In this document: piece after piece, positions 1 to 6,936 of the stretch
Position numbering within the stretch: position 1 is the stretch's first letter
Layout: each line of letters begins with the position of its first letter
DNA from: Sphingomonadaceae bacterium
GTDB lineage: Bacteria; Pseudomonadota; Alphaproteobacteria; Sphingomonadales; Sphingomonadaceae
Direction: 5' to 3'
Length of the DNA: 21,086 bases
NCBI GenBank assembly: GCA_947442095.1
Contig: CANEVG010000013.1
Coordinates: forward strand, 1 to 21,086
Position numbers and translations under genes: made by a program
The notes under the pieces: model-generated
The model's input: the letters and a program-made list of their open reading frames with translations, nothing else
Database searches by the model: none
What the model was told of the DNA's origin: nothing

Positions 1-63
1 CACAACCCGAATGCTTGTGGCGGTTTCACTCATGCAAAGGCCTCCTCTTTCCCAGACAGCAGC

Positions 64-339
64 ATGTCCCGCAGGACCAAGCCGAGCCCTTCCTTGCGCA
101 GATCAACCGCGATGCCATTGGTGCTGATGCTCCGCCACCCTGAGGGCGCAACGGTGGCGCAAATCGCCGAGGCCACCGGCTGGGCACAGCATACGGTGCG
201 CGGGTTTTTCGCCGGTCTGAAGAAGAAGGGCCACGCGGTCGAGGTGCGCGAGCGCATCTGCCAGATCGGCCCGAACAAGCAGGGCGCGAAGGGCTCCTTC
301 ACCATCTACGCCTTAAGCGGAGCGTCGCATAAAGCGTAA
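64..339 (+). CDS. DUF3489-family small protein (possibly 5'-incomplete)
   Basis: The last two thirds of this 91-residue product match the DUF3489 pattern as I know it: a hydrophobic helix, then PEGATVAQIAEATGW, then HTVRGFFAGLKKKGHAV, and a C-terminal stretch containing KQGAKGSFTIYAL. The helix-turn-helix look suggests nucleic-acid binding, but the function of the family is unknown to me. DUF3489 genes often sit beside serine recombinases and DUF2924 genes in alphaproteobacterial mobile segments (recalled knowledge). No such partner is visible here, though the left edge cuts the locus. The frame stays open to base 1, and the first 35 or so residues do not resemble the domain, so the true start could lie outside the window or further inside. 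No clear ribosome binding site precedes ATG 64. Confidence 0.6.
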   Translation: MSRRTKPSPSLRRSTAMPLVLMLRHPEGATVAQIAEATGWAQHTVRGFFAGLKKKGHAVEVRERICQIGPNKQGAKGSFTIYALSGASHKA

Positions 340-362
340 TATGCGGAGTCAAATATTATGCG
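326..362. repeat. CGCATAA / TTATGCG short inverted and direct repeats
   Basis: CGCATA at 326-331 faces TATGCG at 340-345 as a perfect 6-bp dyad with an 8-base spacer overlapping the stop codon of the DUF3489 gene. TTATGCG recurs at 356-362 and again at 532-538. The clustering just beyond a gene of a family linked to recombinase loci makes a recombination or binding site possible, but the arms are short. Confidence 0.35.
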
Positions 363-600
363 AAGCGCAGGCAGCGGCCGCGCAGTCGGCTCTGTGTTTG
401 AGCGGTCTGTAACTCCGTATAATTTTCGGATGATCCGGTTCTCCCTCGGTGCTCACTGGGCATCGGAAAGGGAGGAACTTGGTGCCTGACGAGGTTCTGG
501 CCATGCCGCAGGATGTCAGCCACCGCAGGAATTATGCGGCGTGAATCTCGCCAAAACACGGCAACGAAAGCCATTCTATCGCCAGCGCTCCCCATAATTG

Positions 601-633
601 TTCACTCGGCATATTAAGCCATGGCCGAGTGAA
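601..633. repeat. Perfect 10-bp inverted repeat
   Basis: TTCACTCGGC at 601-610 is the exact reverse complement of GCCGAGTGAA at 624-633, with a 13-base loop. No T-run follows on either strand, so it is not a classical intrinsic terminator. On the minus strand the TAA stop of an unrecognised 53-codon open frame (614-775) falls in the loop. It may be the 3' stem-loop of an eroded gene or an operator. Confidence 0.55.
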
Positions 634-869
634 GCATCTCAGCCACGCCACTGAACATGATCGGGAGCGCCGGCATCATCAGGATCCCGGCGCCTTGAGG
701 GCTAGCCGCTGCACGAAGTGAAGGCTCCTGGCAGCGCAACTCAAACCAGACCGCCTCCGGCAGACCCGATGCGGCTTAGTGGACGTCCGCTCGATTCATC
801 GAGCCTTGGGGGCAACAACAATCGCCGCGCTTGCACTGGTCACCAAATATCAACAAAAAAAAGATCGTT

Positions 870-898
870 CTGTCACGAACCATGCGTAGCATAGTCAC
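870..898 (+). promoter_or_regulatory. Candidate degenerate Pho-box half-sites upstream of the GpdQ-like gene
   Basis: CTGTCAC at 870-876 matches a PhoB half-site, and TAGTCAC at 892-898 is a second one 22 bases (two 11-base steps) later. The intermediate position 881-887 (CATGCGT) is a poor match. The array lies 22 to 50 bases before the GTG at 920. The periodicity fits PhoB binding, but the missing middle unit makes this weak. Confidence 0.3.
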
Positions 899-919
899 AC
901 TAGTGGGAGATATAGCGAC

Positions 920-1765
920 GTGAAGATCTACATCATCTCGGACATCCATCTGGTCGCGCCGGATACGACCTCGAAGGGCATGGATAGCGCTCAGCGCCTG
1001 CAATGGTCGTTCGACGACCTGGCCACGAACCATGCAGATGCCGCCTTCTGCGTGCTGCTCGGCGATCTCGCCGACCATGCCGAGGCCGAAGCCTATCGCA
1101 GCCTGCGCAGCATGATCGCGAGCGTCCGCACGCCGGTGATCACCCTGCTCGGAAACCACGACGACCGCGCGACCTACCTCGCAGAGACGCCTGAGGCCGA
1201 GACAGATGCCGATGGCTTCGTGCAGGCCGTTCGCGACACGCCCATGGGCCGCCTTATCTTTCTCGACACCGCCGAGACCGGCTACGTCACCGGCCATCTC
1301 TGCGCCAAGCGCCAGGCCTGGCTTGCCGCCCGGCTGGCGGAAGCGGCGGGCACGCCCGTCTATCTGTTCATGCACCACCCGCCCTTTGATACCGGCGCCA
1401 AGGTGGACCAGCTGAAGTTCAAGGATGGCGCGGCACTGGCCGCGATGATCGCCGAGCATGGCCAGGTGCGCCACATTGCCGCGGGCCACACGCATCGCAT
1501 CTGTGGTGGCGTCTGGCGCGGCACGGCGTTCAGTAATCTCGGCTCGACCACCTACAATACCGGCGTGCACCTGACCGAGATGCCTGGCACCGGGGCGCGC
1601 TACGATGAGAGCGTCAATGTCGGCATCATGCTGGTGACGGAAGAACAGATCGTTCTGCATGCGCATGATGTGAACCCCTACCGCCAGCCGCTGCCCATGG
1701 TGCTGTTCCCGCAAAAGCGCCTGGAGGAAATCTACGCGCGCGGCGGCAAGTTGGCTGCGGATTGA
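920..1765 (+). CDS. GpdQ/CpdA-like calcineurin-type metallophosphoesterase
   Basis: This 281-residue product is a class III cyclic-nucleotide/glycerophosphodiester-type phosphodiesterase, a cytoplasmic binuclear metal enzyme that hydrolyses phosphodiesters. All metal-binding blocks are present: D8-I-H10, GD49, GNHD with N79 and H80, H152 in MHHPPF, and H190/H192 in GHTH. The spacing is nearly that recalled for Enterobacter GpdQ (D8, H10, D50, N80, H156, H195, H197; about 274 residues), which cleaves glycerophosphodiesters and tolerates phosphonate monoesters. The start is GTG 920 with GGGAGA at 905-910 upstream; no ATG alternative preserves the N-terminal DIH motif. It heads the plus-strand phn gene run, separated from phnC by a broken gene. 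That context suggests it opens an imported organophosphorus ester. cAMP as substrate cannot be excluded. Confidence 0.85.
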   Translation: MKIYIISDIHLVAPDTTSKGMDSAQRLQWSFDDLATNHADAAFCVLLGDLADHAEAEAYRSLRSMIASVRTPVITLLGNHDDRATYLAETPEAETDADGFVQAVRDTPMGRLIFLDTAETGYVTGHLCAKRQAWLAARLAEAAGTPVYLFMHHPPFDTGAKVDQLKFKDGAALAAMIAEHGQVRHIAAGHTHRICGGVWRGTAFSNLGSTTYNTGVHLTEMPGTGARYDESVNVGIMLVTEEQIVLHAHDVNPYRQPLPMVLFPQKRLEEIYARGGKLAAD

Positions 1766-1776
1766 AGGAAAGCGTC

Positions 1777-2097
1777 ATGCAAACCCCCTTCGGCCGTTCG
1801 GCCTTTCTGCGCCCGGGCCTCGTCGAGAGCTGGCGCCGGATCGATGATCGCACCATCGAGTTCCGGCTGCAGCGCGGCGTCCGCTTCCATGATAGCGCGG
1901 AAATGACGGCGAGGGATGTTGCCTTATCCTTCTGCCTCTTGCGCATGTGGGGCAATTCGCGCGCCGATCTGCTGGAAGGCGTCGATCCACCGTTACGCGC
2001 GCATGCCGCGCAGGTGACGGACGACATCACCTGGCGTCGCTCGCCGACCCAATCGATGGACTTCCAGCGTGAGAATCTGAGCTTCGCGCCCCGATGA
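1777..2097 (+). pseudogene. Remnant of a family 5 (peptide/nickel) ABC substrate-binding protein
   Basis: The 106-codon frame from ATG 1777 encodes LRPGLVESW, DRTIEFRLQRGVRFHD and MTARDVALSF. These align with the DppA-like protein of this same window (KPVLAERW, GRTVDFHLRRGVTFHN, LTAEDVAFTF; its residues about 80-115). A complete family member has about 500 residues. Signal peptide, first lobe and nearly all of the C-terminal part are missing, and similarity fades after the LRMWGNSRADLLEG segment. The frame ends at TGA 2095-2097 and reads on in the same phase to about 2200 without recognisable protein. A plausible ribosome binding site (AAGGAAAG, 1764-1771) precedes the ATG, so the fragment may still be translated. 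It sits between the phosphodiesterase and phnC, 11 bases after the former, and is probably decayed or recombined. Confidence 0.75.
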
Positions 2098-2195
2098 GTG
2101 CCCATGCACCGCAGTGGCGCGTATCTTGTCACCCAAACATCGCTCGGCACGCCGCACGCCCGTTACGTACGCAACTGGCCTAGGTGTTTTGTGCA

Positions 2196-2981
2196 ATGCT
2201 GAAGCTCAAGGATATCTCGAAGAATTTTGGCGCGACAATCGCCCTCAACGGGGTGACGCTCACCATCCCGGCCGGTCAGATGGTGGGCCTTGTCGGTCGG
2301 TCCGGCGCCGGCAAATCGACCCTCCTGCGGATCATCAATCGGCTTGAAACGCCAAGCGCGGGCGACATCACCTTCGATGACGAAGCTGTGCTGGCGCTGC
2401 GTGGGCCGGCGGTGCGCGCCTGGCGGGCGCGCTGCGCGATGATCTTCCAGCAGTTCAACCTTGTTAACCGGCTCGACGTGCTGACCAACGTGCTGGCCGG
2501 ACGCCTGCACTGGCAGAGCCCGCTGGGCATCGCCTTTAAAGCTTTTTCGGAGGCTGACCGCGCCCGTGCCGCGCGCGCGCTGGAGCGGCTTGGGATGCTG
2601 CCCTTCGCGCTGCAACGGGCGGGCACGCTCTCGGGCGGTCAGCAGCAGCGCGTTGCCATCGCGCGCGCGCTGGTGCAGCAACCAAAGATCGTGCTGGCGG
2701 ACGAACCGATCGCCAGCCTTGATCCGATGAATGCGCAGTTGGTGCTGGAAGCGTTGCGCCGCATCAATCGCGAAGACGCCATCACCGTCGTCGCCAGCCT
2801 GCATCAGGTGGAAGCGGCGCTGCAGCATTGCGACCGCATCATTGGTCTGGCTGCCGGACGCGTGGTGTTCGATGCCCCGACGGCGGGTCTCCAAGCCGCG
2901 GATATCGAGCGGATCTACAACGTCACCGATGTCGCCGAGCAAGCCTCGGCGGTTGCGCTGCGCGAGCCTGAGCCTGTCTGA
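2196..2981 (+). CDS. phnC: Phosphonate-type ABC transporter ATPase PhnC
   Basis: The product is a 261-residue cytoplasmic ATPase that powers the PhnE permeases. Visible motifs are Walker A GRSGAGKST (about residues 34-42), a Q-loop in FQQFNL (about 84-89), signature LSGGQQQR (145-152), Walker B IVLADEP (165-171) and a switch histidine in SLHQ. The INRLE and FNLVNRLDVLTNVL segments are typical of PhnC rather than of amino-acid importers. I chose ATG 2196 because the conserved N-terminus LKLKDISKNFG begins there; a GTG at 2184 in frame would add only four residues. The ribosome site is weak (TAGGTG). It is followed by phnD after 36 bases and belongs to a phnC-D-M-E-E operon. Confidence 0.93.
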   Translation: MLKLKDISKNFGATIALNGVTLTIPAGQMVGLVGRSGAGKSTLLRIINRLETPSAGDITFDDEAVLALRGPAVRAWRARCAMIFQQFNLVNRLDVLTNVLAGRLHWQSPLGIAFKAFSEADRARAARALERLGMLPFALQRAGTLSGGQQQRVAIARALVQQPKIVLADEPIASLDPMNAQLVLEALRRINREDAITVVASLHQVEAALQHCDRIIGLAAGRVVFDAPTAGLQAADIERIYNVTDVAEQASAVALREPEPV

Positions 2982-3017
2982 CCCAACACCGCCCCCGATC
3001 CTTCAAGGAGATATCTC

Positions 3018-3938
3018 ATGTTGCTTCGCCCGACCCGCCGCATGATCCTCGGCGCCAGTGCAGGCCTTACCCTTCCGGCGGGCGCCAAAGCGCAGGAAGG
3101 CTGGCGCAGCCGCTGGCCCGTGCTGCGCTTCGGTGTGATCACGACCGAGACAGGCGATGCGCTGTCCACGACCTATCGCGGCTTCGATGAGTATCTGGCG
3201 CGCGCGCTGGGCGTGCGAACCGAGATGTTCTTCGCCGCCGAATACGCCGCGGTGATCGAGGCGCTGCGCGCCAACCGCATCCAGCTCGCCCAGCTCTATG
3301 CCGGCTCGTATGCTGCCGCCTTCGACGCCATTCGCGGCGACATTGAACCGTTGGTGATGAACGTGGCCTCCGGCGCGATGGGCTACCACTCTTACCTCGT
3401 GGTGCGGGCCGATAGTCCCTATCAGCGGCTTGAGGATCTGCGCGGCAAGCGCCTCGCCATGGCGGATCCGAATTCCACCTCGGGTTACATCATGCCCTCC
3501 TTCTACCTGCATCAGCAGGGAATCGTGCTCGATCAGTTCTTCGGCTTCACGCAGTTCGTCGGCGGGCATGAGCCGGGCCTGCTGGCGGTGCGCGATGGTC
3601 GCTTCGACGCCATGTTCACTTGGCGCTTCCCGAACAATTCGGGTGGCACCATCAAGCGCATGGAAGAACGCGGCATGATCACGCCCGGCACATTCCGGGA
3701 GGTCTGGGAAACCCCGGGCATGGCGCCGAACGATCCCTGGACGGTGCGCAAATCGGCGCCCGCGGATCTGAAGGCAGACCTGACCAAGGCGCTGGTCGAT
3801 CTGCCGGCCGGAGCACCCGCGGCCTGGCATGCGCTGTATCGCGGTGCGATGGAGGCGCTGGTACCCGTGACCCACGCCACTTTCGCCGATTTCGTCGAGA
3901 TGCGCCGCTTCAATGAACGCCAGCGCCGCGGCCGCTGA
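3018..3938 (+). CDS. phnD: Phosphonate-type ABC transporter periplasmic binding protein PhnD
   Basis: The 306-residue product is the periplasmic substrate-binding component. A signal peptide covers about residues 1-25 (TRRMILGASAG then a cleavage-like AKAQ), with a twin arginine that makes Tat export possible. The mature part has the PhnD/SsuA-type pattern: LRFGVITTE at the start, an LA(Q)LYAGSYAAAF segment lining the pocket, the RLEDLRGKRLAMADPNSTSGY core motif, and a closing helix with RFNERQR. AAGGAG at 3005-3010 is a strong ribosome site before ATG 3018. Stop 3936-3938 is three bases before phnM. The ligand cannot be read from sequence: phosphonates, phosphite or phosphate esters are all known for the family. 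Confidence 0.92.
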   Translation: MLLRPTRRMILGASAGLTLPAGAKAQEGWRSRWPVLRFGVITTETGDALSTTYRGFDEYLARALGVRTEMFFAAEYAAVIEALRANRIQLAQLYAGSYAAAFDAIRGDIEPLVMNVASGAMGYHSYLVVRADSPYQRLEDLRGKRLAMADPNSTSGYIMPSFYLHQQGIVLDQFFGFTQFVGGHEPGLLAVRDGRFDAMFTWRFPNNSGGTIKRMEERGMITPGTFREVWETPGMAPNDPWTVRKSAPADLKADLTKALVDLPAGAPAAWHALYRGAMEALVPVTHATFADFVEMRRFNERQRRGR

Positions 3939-3941
3939 GCC

Positions 3942-5099
3942 ATGCGGCGTATCCTGATCGAGGGCGGCCAGACGCTGCTGCCGGTGCACGGTGTGCAATC
4001 GGCCTCGGTACTTGTCGAGGATGGCTTGATCGTGGCGACGGAGGATGCGGGCGGCGCGCGGCCTGACCTCGTGCTGCACGCGCGCGGCCTGCTGGTACTG
4101 CCGGGGCTGGTTGATCTGCATGGCGATTGGTTCGAGCTGCTGGTGCAGCCACGCCCCGGGGTGGGCTTTCCGCTCGACCTGGCGCTGGCGCAGGCAGACC
4201 GCCAATTCCTGCTCAACGGTGTCACCACCGCCTATCTGGCGCAGGGCTGCTCCTGGGAAGGCGGCCTGCGCGGCGTGCCGGCCGCGACCGCGCTTGTCAC
4301 CTGGCTGGCGGCAAACCGCGCTCGCATTGGCTGCGACATGCGGGTGCATCTGCGGCATGAGGTCTTCCATGTTGATGCGGTGCCGATTGTCGAGAATTGG
4401 CTGGCCAGCGGCGGCATCCAGATGCTGGTGCTGAACGAGCATCTGGCGGAATACGAAGCGCGCATCGACAACCCCTCGAAGCTCGCCTTCTGGGCCGCGA
4501 AGTCCGGGCATGACACCACCAGCTTCATCGCCGCCATCCGGGCCGCCCGGTCGCGTGAGGCCGAGGTCGGCCCGACTTTGGCGCGGCTTTGCGCCGCCGC
4601 GCGCGCAGCTGGCGTGCCGATCGGCTCGCATGACGACCCGGATCCGGCAACGCGCGCCGCCTTCTCGGCCCTCGGCGCGAACATCGCGGAGTTTCCGCTA
4701 ACGCGCGCCACGGCGGCGGCGGCGCGGGCTGCGGGTGAGCCGGTCATTCTCGGCGCGCCGAACGTGCTGCGCGGCGGAAGCTCGGCTGGCAATGCCAGTG
4801 CCAGCGATATCATCGCGGATGGCAATTGCGACGCGCTGTGCTCCGACTACTACATCCCCTCCATGCTCGCCGCGCCGTTTCGCCTGGTGCGCGACGGCGT
4901 GGTGCCATTGTCAGCCGCCTGGGATCTGGTGTCAGGCGGGCCGGCACGGGCGGTTGGGCTGGATGATCGCGGCGCGATCGCCGCCGGTCGAAGGGCCGAT
5001 CTGCTGCTGGTGGATGCCACCGAGCCAGCTGCACCGCGGGTGCTTGCCGCAATCGGTGCCGGGCGATTGCTGCACGCCGAAGCGCAGGTGCTGGCGTGA
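3942..5099 (+). CDS. phnM: PhnM-family amidohydrolase (ribose 1-phosphonate 5-triphosphate diphosphatase-like)
   Basis: In the C-P lyase pathway PhnM removes pyrophosphate from alpha-D-ribose 1-methylphosphonate 5-triphosphate. This 385-residue protein has the family landmarks: LPGLVDLHGDWFE with H60 and D62, a VHLRHE segment (about 135-140), GSHDD with H230, GAPNVLRGGS (271-280) and LCSDYY (299-304). Its length is normal for the family. It lies inside the transporter operon, three bases after phnD and overlapping phnE (GTGA). No phnGHIJKL gene is present in the window, so the usual substrate would have to be made by genes elsewhere, or this paralogue hydrolyses a different imported phosphorus compound. 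The RGGSSAGN motif has Ser where the truncated copy at 16686-17180 has His. Confidence 0.9.
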   Translation: MRRILIEGGQTLLPVHGVQSASVLVEDGLIVATEDAGGARPDLVLHARGLLVLPGLVDLHGDWFELLVQPRPGVGFPLDLALAQADRQFLLNGVTTAYLAQGCSWEGGLRGVPAATALVTWLAANRARIGCDMRVHLRHEVFHVDAVPIVENWLASGGIQMLVLNEHLAEYEARIDNPSKLAFWAAKSGHDTTSFIAAIRAARSREAEVGPTLARLCAAARAAGVPIGSHDDPDPATRAAFSALGANIAEFPLTRATAAAARAAGEPVILGAPNVLRGGSSAGNASASDIIADGNCDALCSDYYIPSMLAAPFRLVRDGVVPLSAAWDLVSGGPARAVGLDDRGAIAAGRRADLLLVDATEPAAPRVLAAIGAGRLLHAEAQVLA

Positions 5100-5956
5100 G
5101 CGACGCGGCGGCACGGCTGGAGGTGGCGTTGCGGACACACCGCGCGCAGCTGCGCCAAGGCAATTTGCTGATCGGTGGCGCCTTCCTGCTGGCTTTCGCC
5201 GCCGCCCTGCCGGTTGGCGGGTTCAGCCTCGCCCGGCTGATCGAGGGCTGGCCGGAAATCCTGTCCTATCTCGGCGCCATCCTGCCCGAGATTCGCCACG
5301 ACCATGTCGTCGAGGATGTCGGCAAATGGTATTGGGGATTCTGGCGCTATCTCCGCCTGATGGTCGATACGGTGCTGATGGCCTATGCGGGGACGCTGAT
5401 TGGCCTGGTAGGTGCGCTGCTGCTGGTCTTCCCGGCCTCCAACCTGCTCGGGCGCTCACGCGTGCTTCGCTTCGCCTGTCGCCGTATGCTGGAATTCAGC
5501 CGCAGCGTACCGGAACTCGTCTTCGCCCTGATCTTCGTCGTGGCCTTCGGCGTTGGCCCGCTCGCCGGCGTGCTGGCCATCGCGCTGCACTCGGCCGGCG
5601 CGCTGGGCAAGCTGTTTGCCGAGGCGAGCGACAACCTCGACACCCGACCGCTTGACGGCATCACCGCGACGGGTGCTGGCTGGTTCGGCGTGATCCGCAT
5701 CGGCGTCTTGCCGCAGGTCCTGCCCAACTGGGCCAGCTACACGCTGTTTCGCTTCGAGATCAACATTCGCTCCGCCGCCGTGCTGGGCTTCGTGGGCGCC
5801 GGCGGCATCGGGCAGGAACTGTACACGTCAATCCGCAGCTTCGCTTACACCGATGTCAGCGCCGTGCTGTTGGTGATCGTCGCCGCGGTGACGATGGTGG
5901 ATTTGGCCAGCCAGGCACTGCGCCGCCGTTTCCTGGACGAGGATGTCATCGGATGA
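5096..5956 (+). CDS. phnE: Phosphonate ABC transporter permease PhnE, first copy
   Basis: This 286-residue inner-membrane permease has several hydrophobic segments (about 25-45, 95-120, 140-170, 225-250 and 255-275) and the PhnE-type ATPase-coupling loop ending in the family signature AAVLGFVGAGGIGQEL. A DGITATGAGWFGVIRIGVLPQ stretch forms the EAA-like loop; positions about 184-204. The start is GTG 5096, overlapping the phnM stop as GTGA, which implies translational coupling. The next permease begins with an ATGA overlap at 5953. It is expected to pair with that second PhnE, as in alphaproteobacterial phnCDE1E2 systems. Confidence 0.92.
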   Translation: MSDAAARLEVALRTHRAQLRQGNLLIGGAFLLAFAAALPVGGFSLARLIEGWPEILSYLGAILPEIRHDHVVEDVGKWYWGFWRYLRLMVDTVLMAYAGTLIGLVGALLLVFPASNLLGRSRVLRFACRRMLEFSRSVPELVFALIFVVAFGVGPLAGVLAIALHSAGALGKLFAEASDNLDTRPLDGITATGAGWFGVIRIGVLPQVLPNWASYTLFRFEINIRSAAVLGFVGAGGIGQELYTSIRSFAYTDVSAVLLVIVAAVTMVDLASQALRRRFLDEDVIG

Positions 5957-6807
5957 GCGCGAGCGCGGACGAACTGGCTCGGTGGGACAGCGTGATTCCC
6001 GGAATTGTGCGCGTGCCGCTGCGCCGTCGCGCGCTAGGGCTTCTGCCTGGTGCGCTCGTTGTGCTGTTGACGCTGTGGGTCTTCATTCATCTCGGCCTTG
6101 ATCCGCTGGTGATCTGGGCCGGGCTGGGACGGTTGGGCTGGCTGTTGGGATTCATGCTGCCGCCTGCCCATGGCGGCTTGCTGGGCGTCTTCATCTGGGC
6201 GATGGCGGAGACGCTGGCCATGGCCCTGCTGGCCACGGTGTTCGCGGCCGTTCTCGCCATTCCCTTTGGCCTGCTCTGCACGCGCTCCACCGGTACGCTC
6301 GCCCCGGTTACTTTCGCGGCACGTCGCCTGTCGGACGTTGTGCGCGGCGTCGATCCGCTCGTCTGGGCGCTGATCTTCGTCAATGTGGTGGGCCTGGGCC
6401 CCTTCGCCGGCATCCTGGCGCTGACGCTGCACAATACGGGCGATCTCGCGAAGCTCTATTCCGAAGCGATCGAGAACATCGAGAAGCGTCAGCTGGACGG
6501 CATCCGCGCCAGCGCCGGCTCGCCCTTCGCGGTGATGCGGCTTGGCGCGCTGCCGCAGATCCTGCCGGTGCTGACGAGCCAGGCGCTGTATTACTTCGAA
6601 TCGAACACCCGCTCCGCGACCATCATCGGCGCGGTGGGTGCTGGCGGTATCGGCCTGCTGCTGACCGAGCGCATCCGGCTTTACCGCTGGGATGAGGTGG
6701 CGTTTCTGATTCTGATGATCCTTGCAGCGGTCTTTGTTATCGACGCGGTGTCACAGCGTCTGCGGATCGTGCTGATCGAGGGTCGTAAGGCACCGCTGGT
6801 CGCGTGA
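5953..6807 (+). CDS. phnE: Phosphonate ABC transporter permease PhnE, second copy
   Basis: The 284-residue permease is homologous to the preceding gene. It has multiple membrane segments, a coupling loop DGIRASAGSPFAVMRLGALPQ across about residues 182-202, and the signature TIIGAVGAGGIGLLL. ATG 5953 overlaps the upstream stop by four bases. This is the last gene of the plus-strand phn run; it converges on the peptide-transporter operon, with a repeat element in the 129-base gap between them. Both permeases look intact, so the importer is probably a heterodimer served by PhnC and PhnD. Confidence 0.92.
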   Translation: MSASADELARWDSVIPGIVRVPLRRRALGLLPGALVVLLTLWVFIHLGLDPLVIWAGLGRLGWLLGFMLPPAHGGLLGVFIWAMAETLAMALLATVFAAVLAIPFGLLCTRSTGTLAPVTFAARRLSDVVRGVDPLVWALIFVNVVGLGPFAGILALTLHNTGDLAKLYSEAIENIEKRQLDGIRASAGSPFAVMRLGALPQILPVLTSQALYYFESNTRSATIIGAVGAGGIGLLLTERIRLYRWDEVAFLILMILAAVFVIDAVSQRLRIVLIEGRKAPLVA

Positions 6808-6821
6808 GCCGGCGCGCGCAG

Positions 6822-6926
6822 CTAGAGTGAGAGGCGTTCGCATTCGCTCACGCATCCCGCTCTAGCCTCTGTATGGTCGCGGGATTCAGCGTTTTCGGCG
6901 ATCTCGCCTCAACGCATTCCGTTCCA
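6822..6926. repeat. Intergenic palindromic repeat, copy 1
   Basis: This element of about 105 bases lies between two converging operons. Bases 6852-6891 align without gaps to 12456-12495 with 35 of 40 identities, including 18 identical bases (6874-6891) starting TGGTCGCGGG. The left part contains a dyad GCTAGAG (6821-6827) with CTCTAGC (6860-6866). The placement would suit a bidirectional transcription barrier, but no T-run is seen. Confidence 0.7.
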
Positions 6927-6936
6927 GCGCGCCGCG

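Larger units (their letters stand above)
340..919. other. 580-base stretch without a convincing gene
   Basis: No reading frame here looks like a known protein. A minus-strand frame of 79 codons (356-595) has no recognisable motif. A second minus-strand frame of 53 codons (614-775, containing GLPEAVWFELRC and ILMMPALPIMFSGVAEML) is open between two TAA stops but has no good N-terminal start. It ends inside the loop of the hairpin at 601-633 and could be the eroded 3' end of a gene. The stretch also holds a 7-bp dyad (GCGCCGG 667-673 with CCGGCGC 687-693), an A-rich run near 849-862, and the presumed promoter of the gene starting at 920. Confidence 0.5.

Noticed and set aside
356..595. 79-codon minus-strand open frame
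   Set aside because: No recognisable motif, ribosome site or neighbour supports it.
776..1714. 312-codon minus-strand open frame
   Set aside because: It is the complement of the GpdQ-like phosphoesterase, whose metal-binding motifs are complete on the plus strand.
3003..4631. 542-codon minus-strand open frame
   Set aside because: It is antisense to phnD and phnM, which have clear motifs; high-GC third positions keep the opposite frame open. Its translation has no family features.
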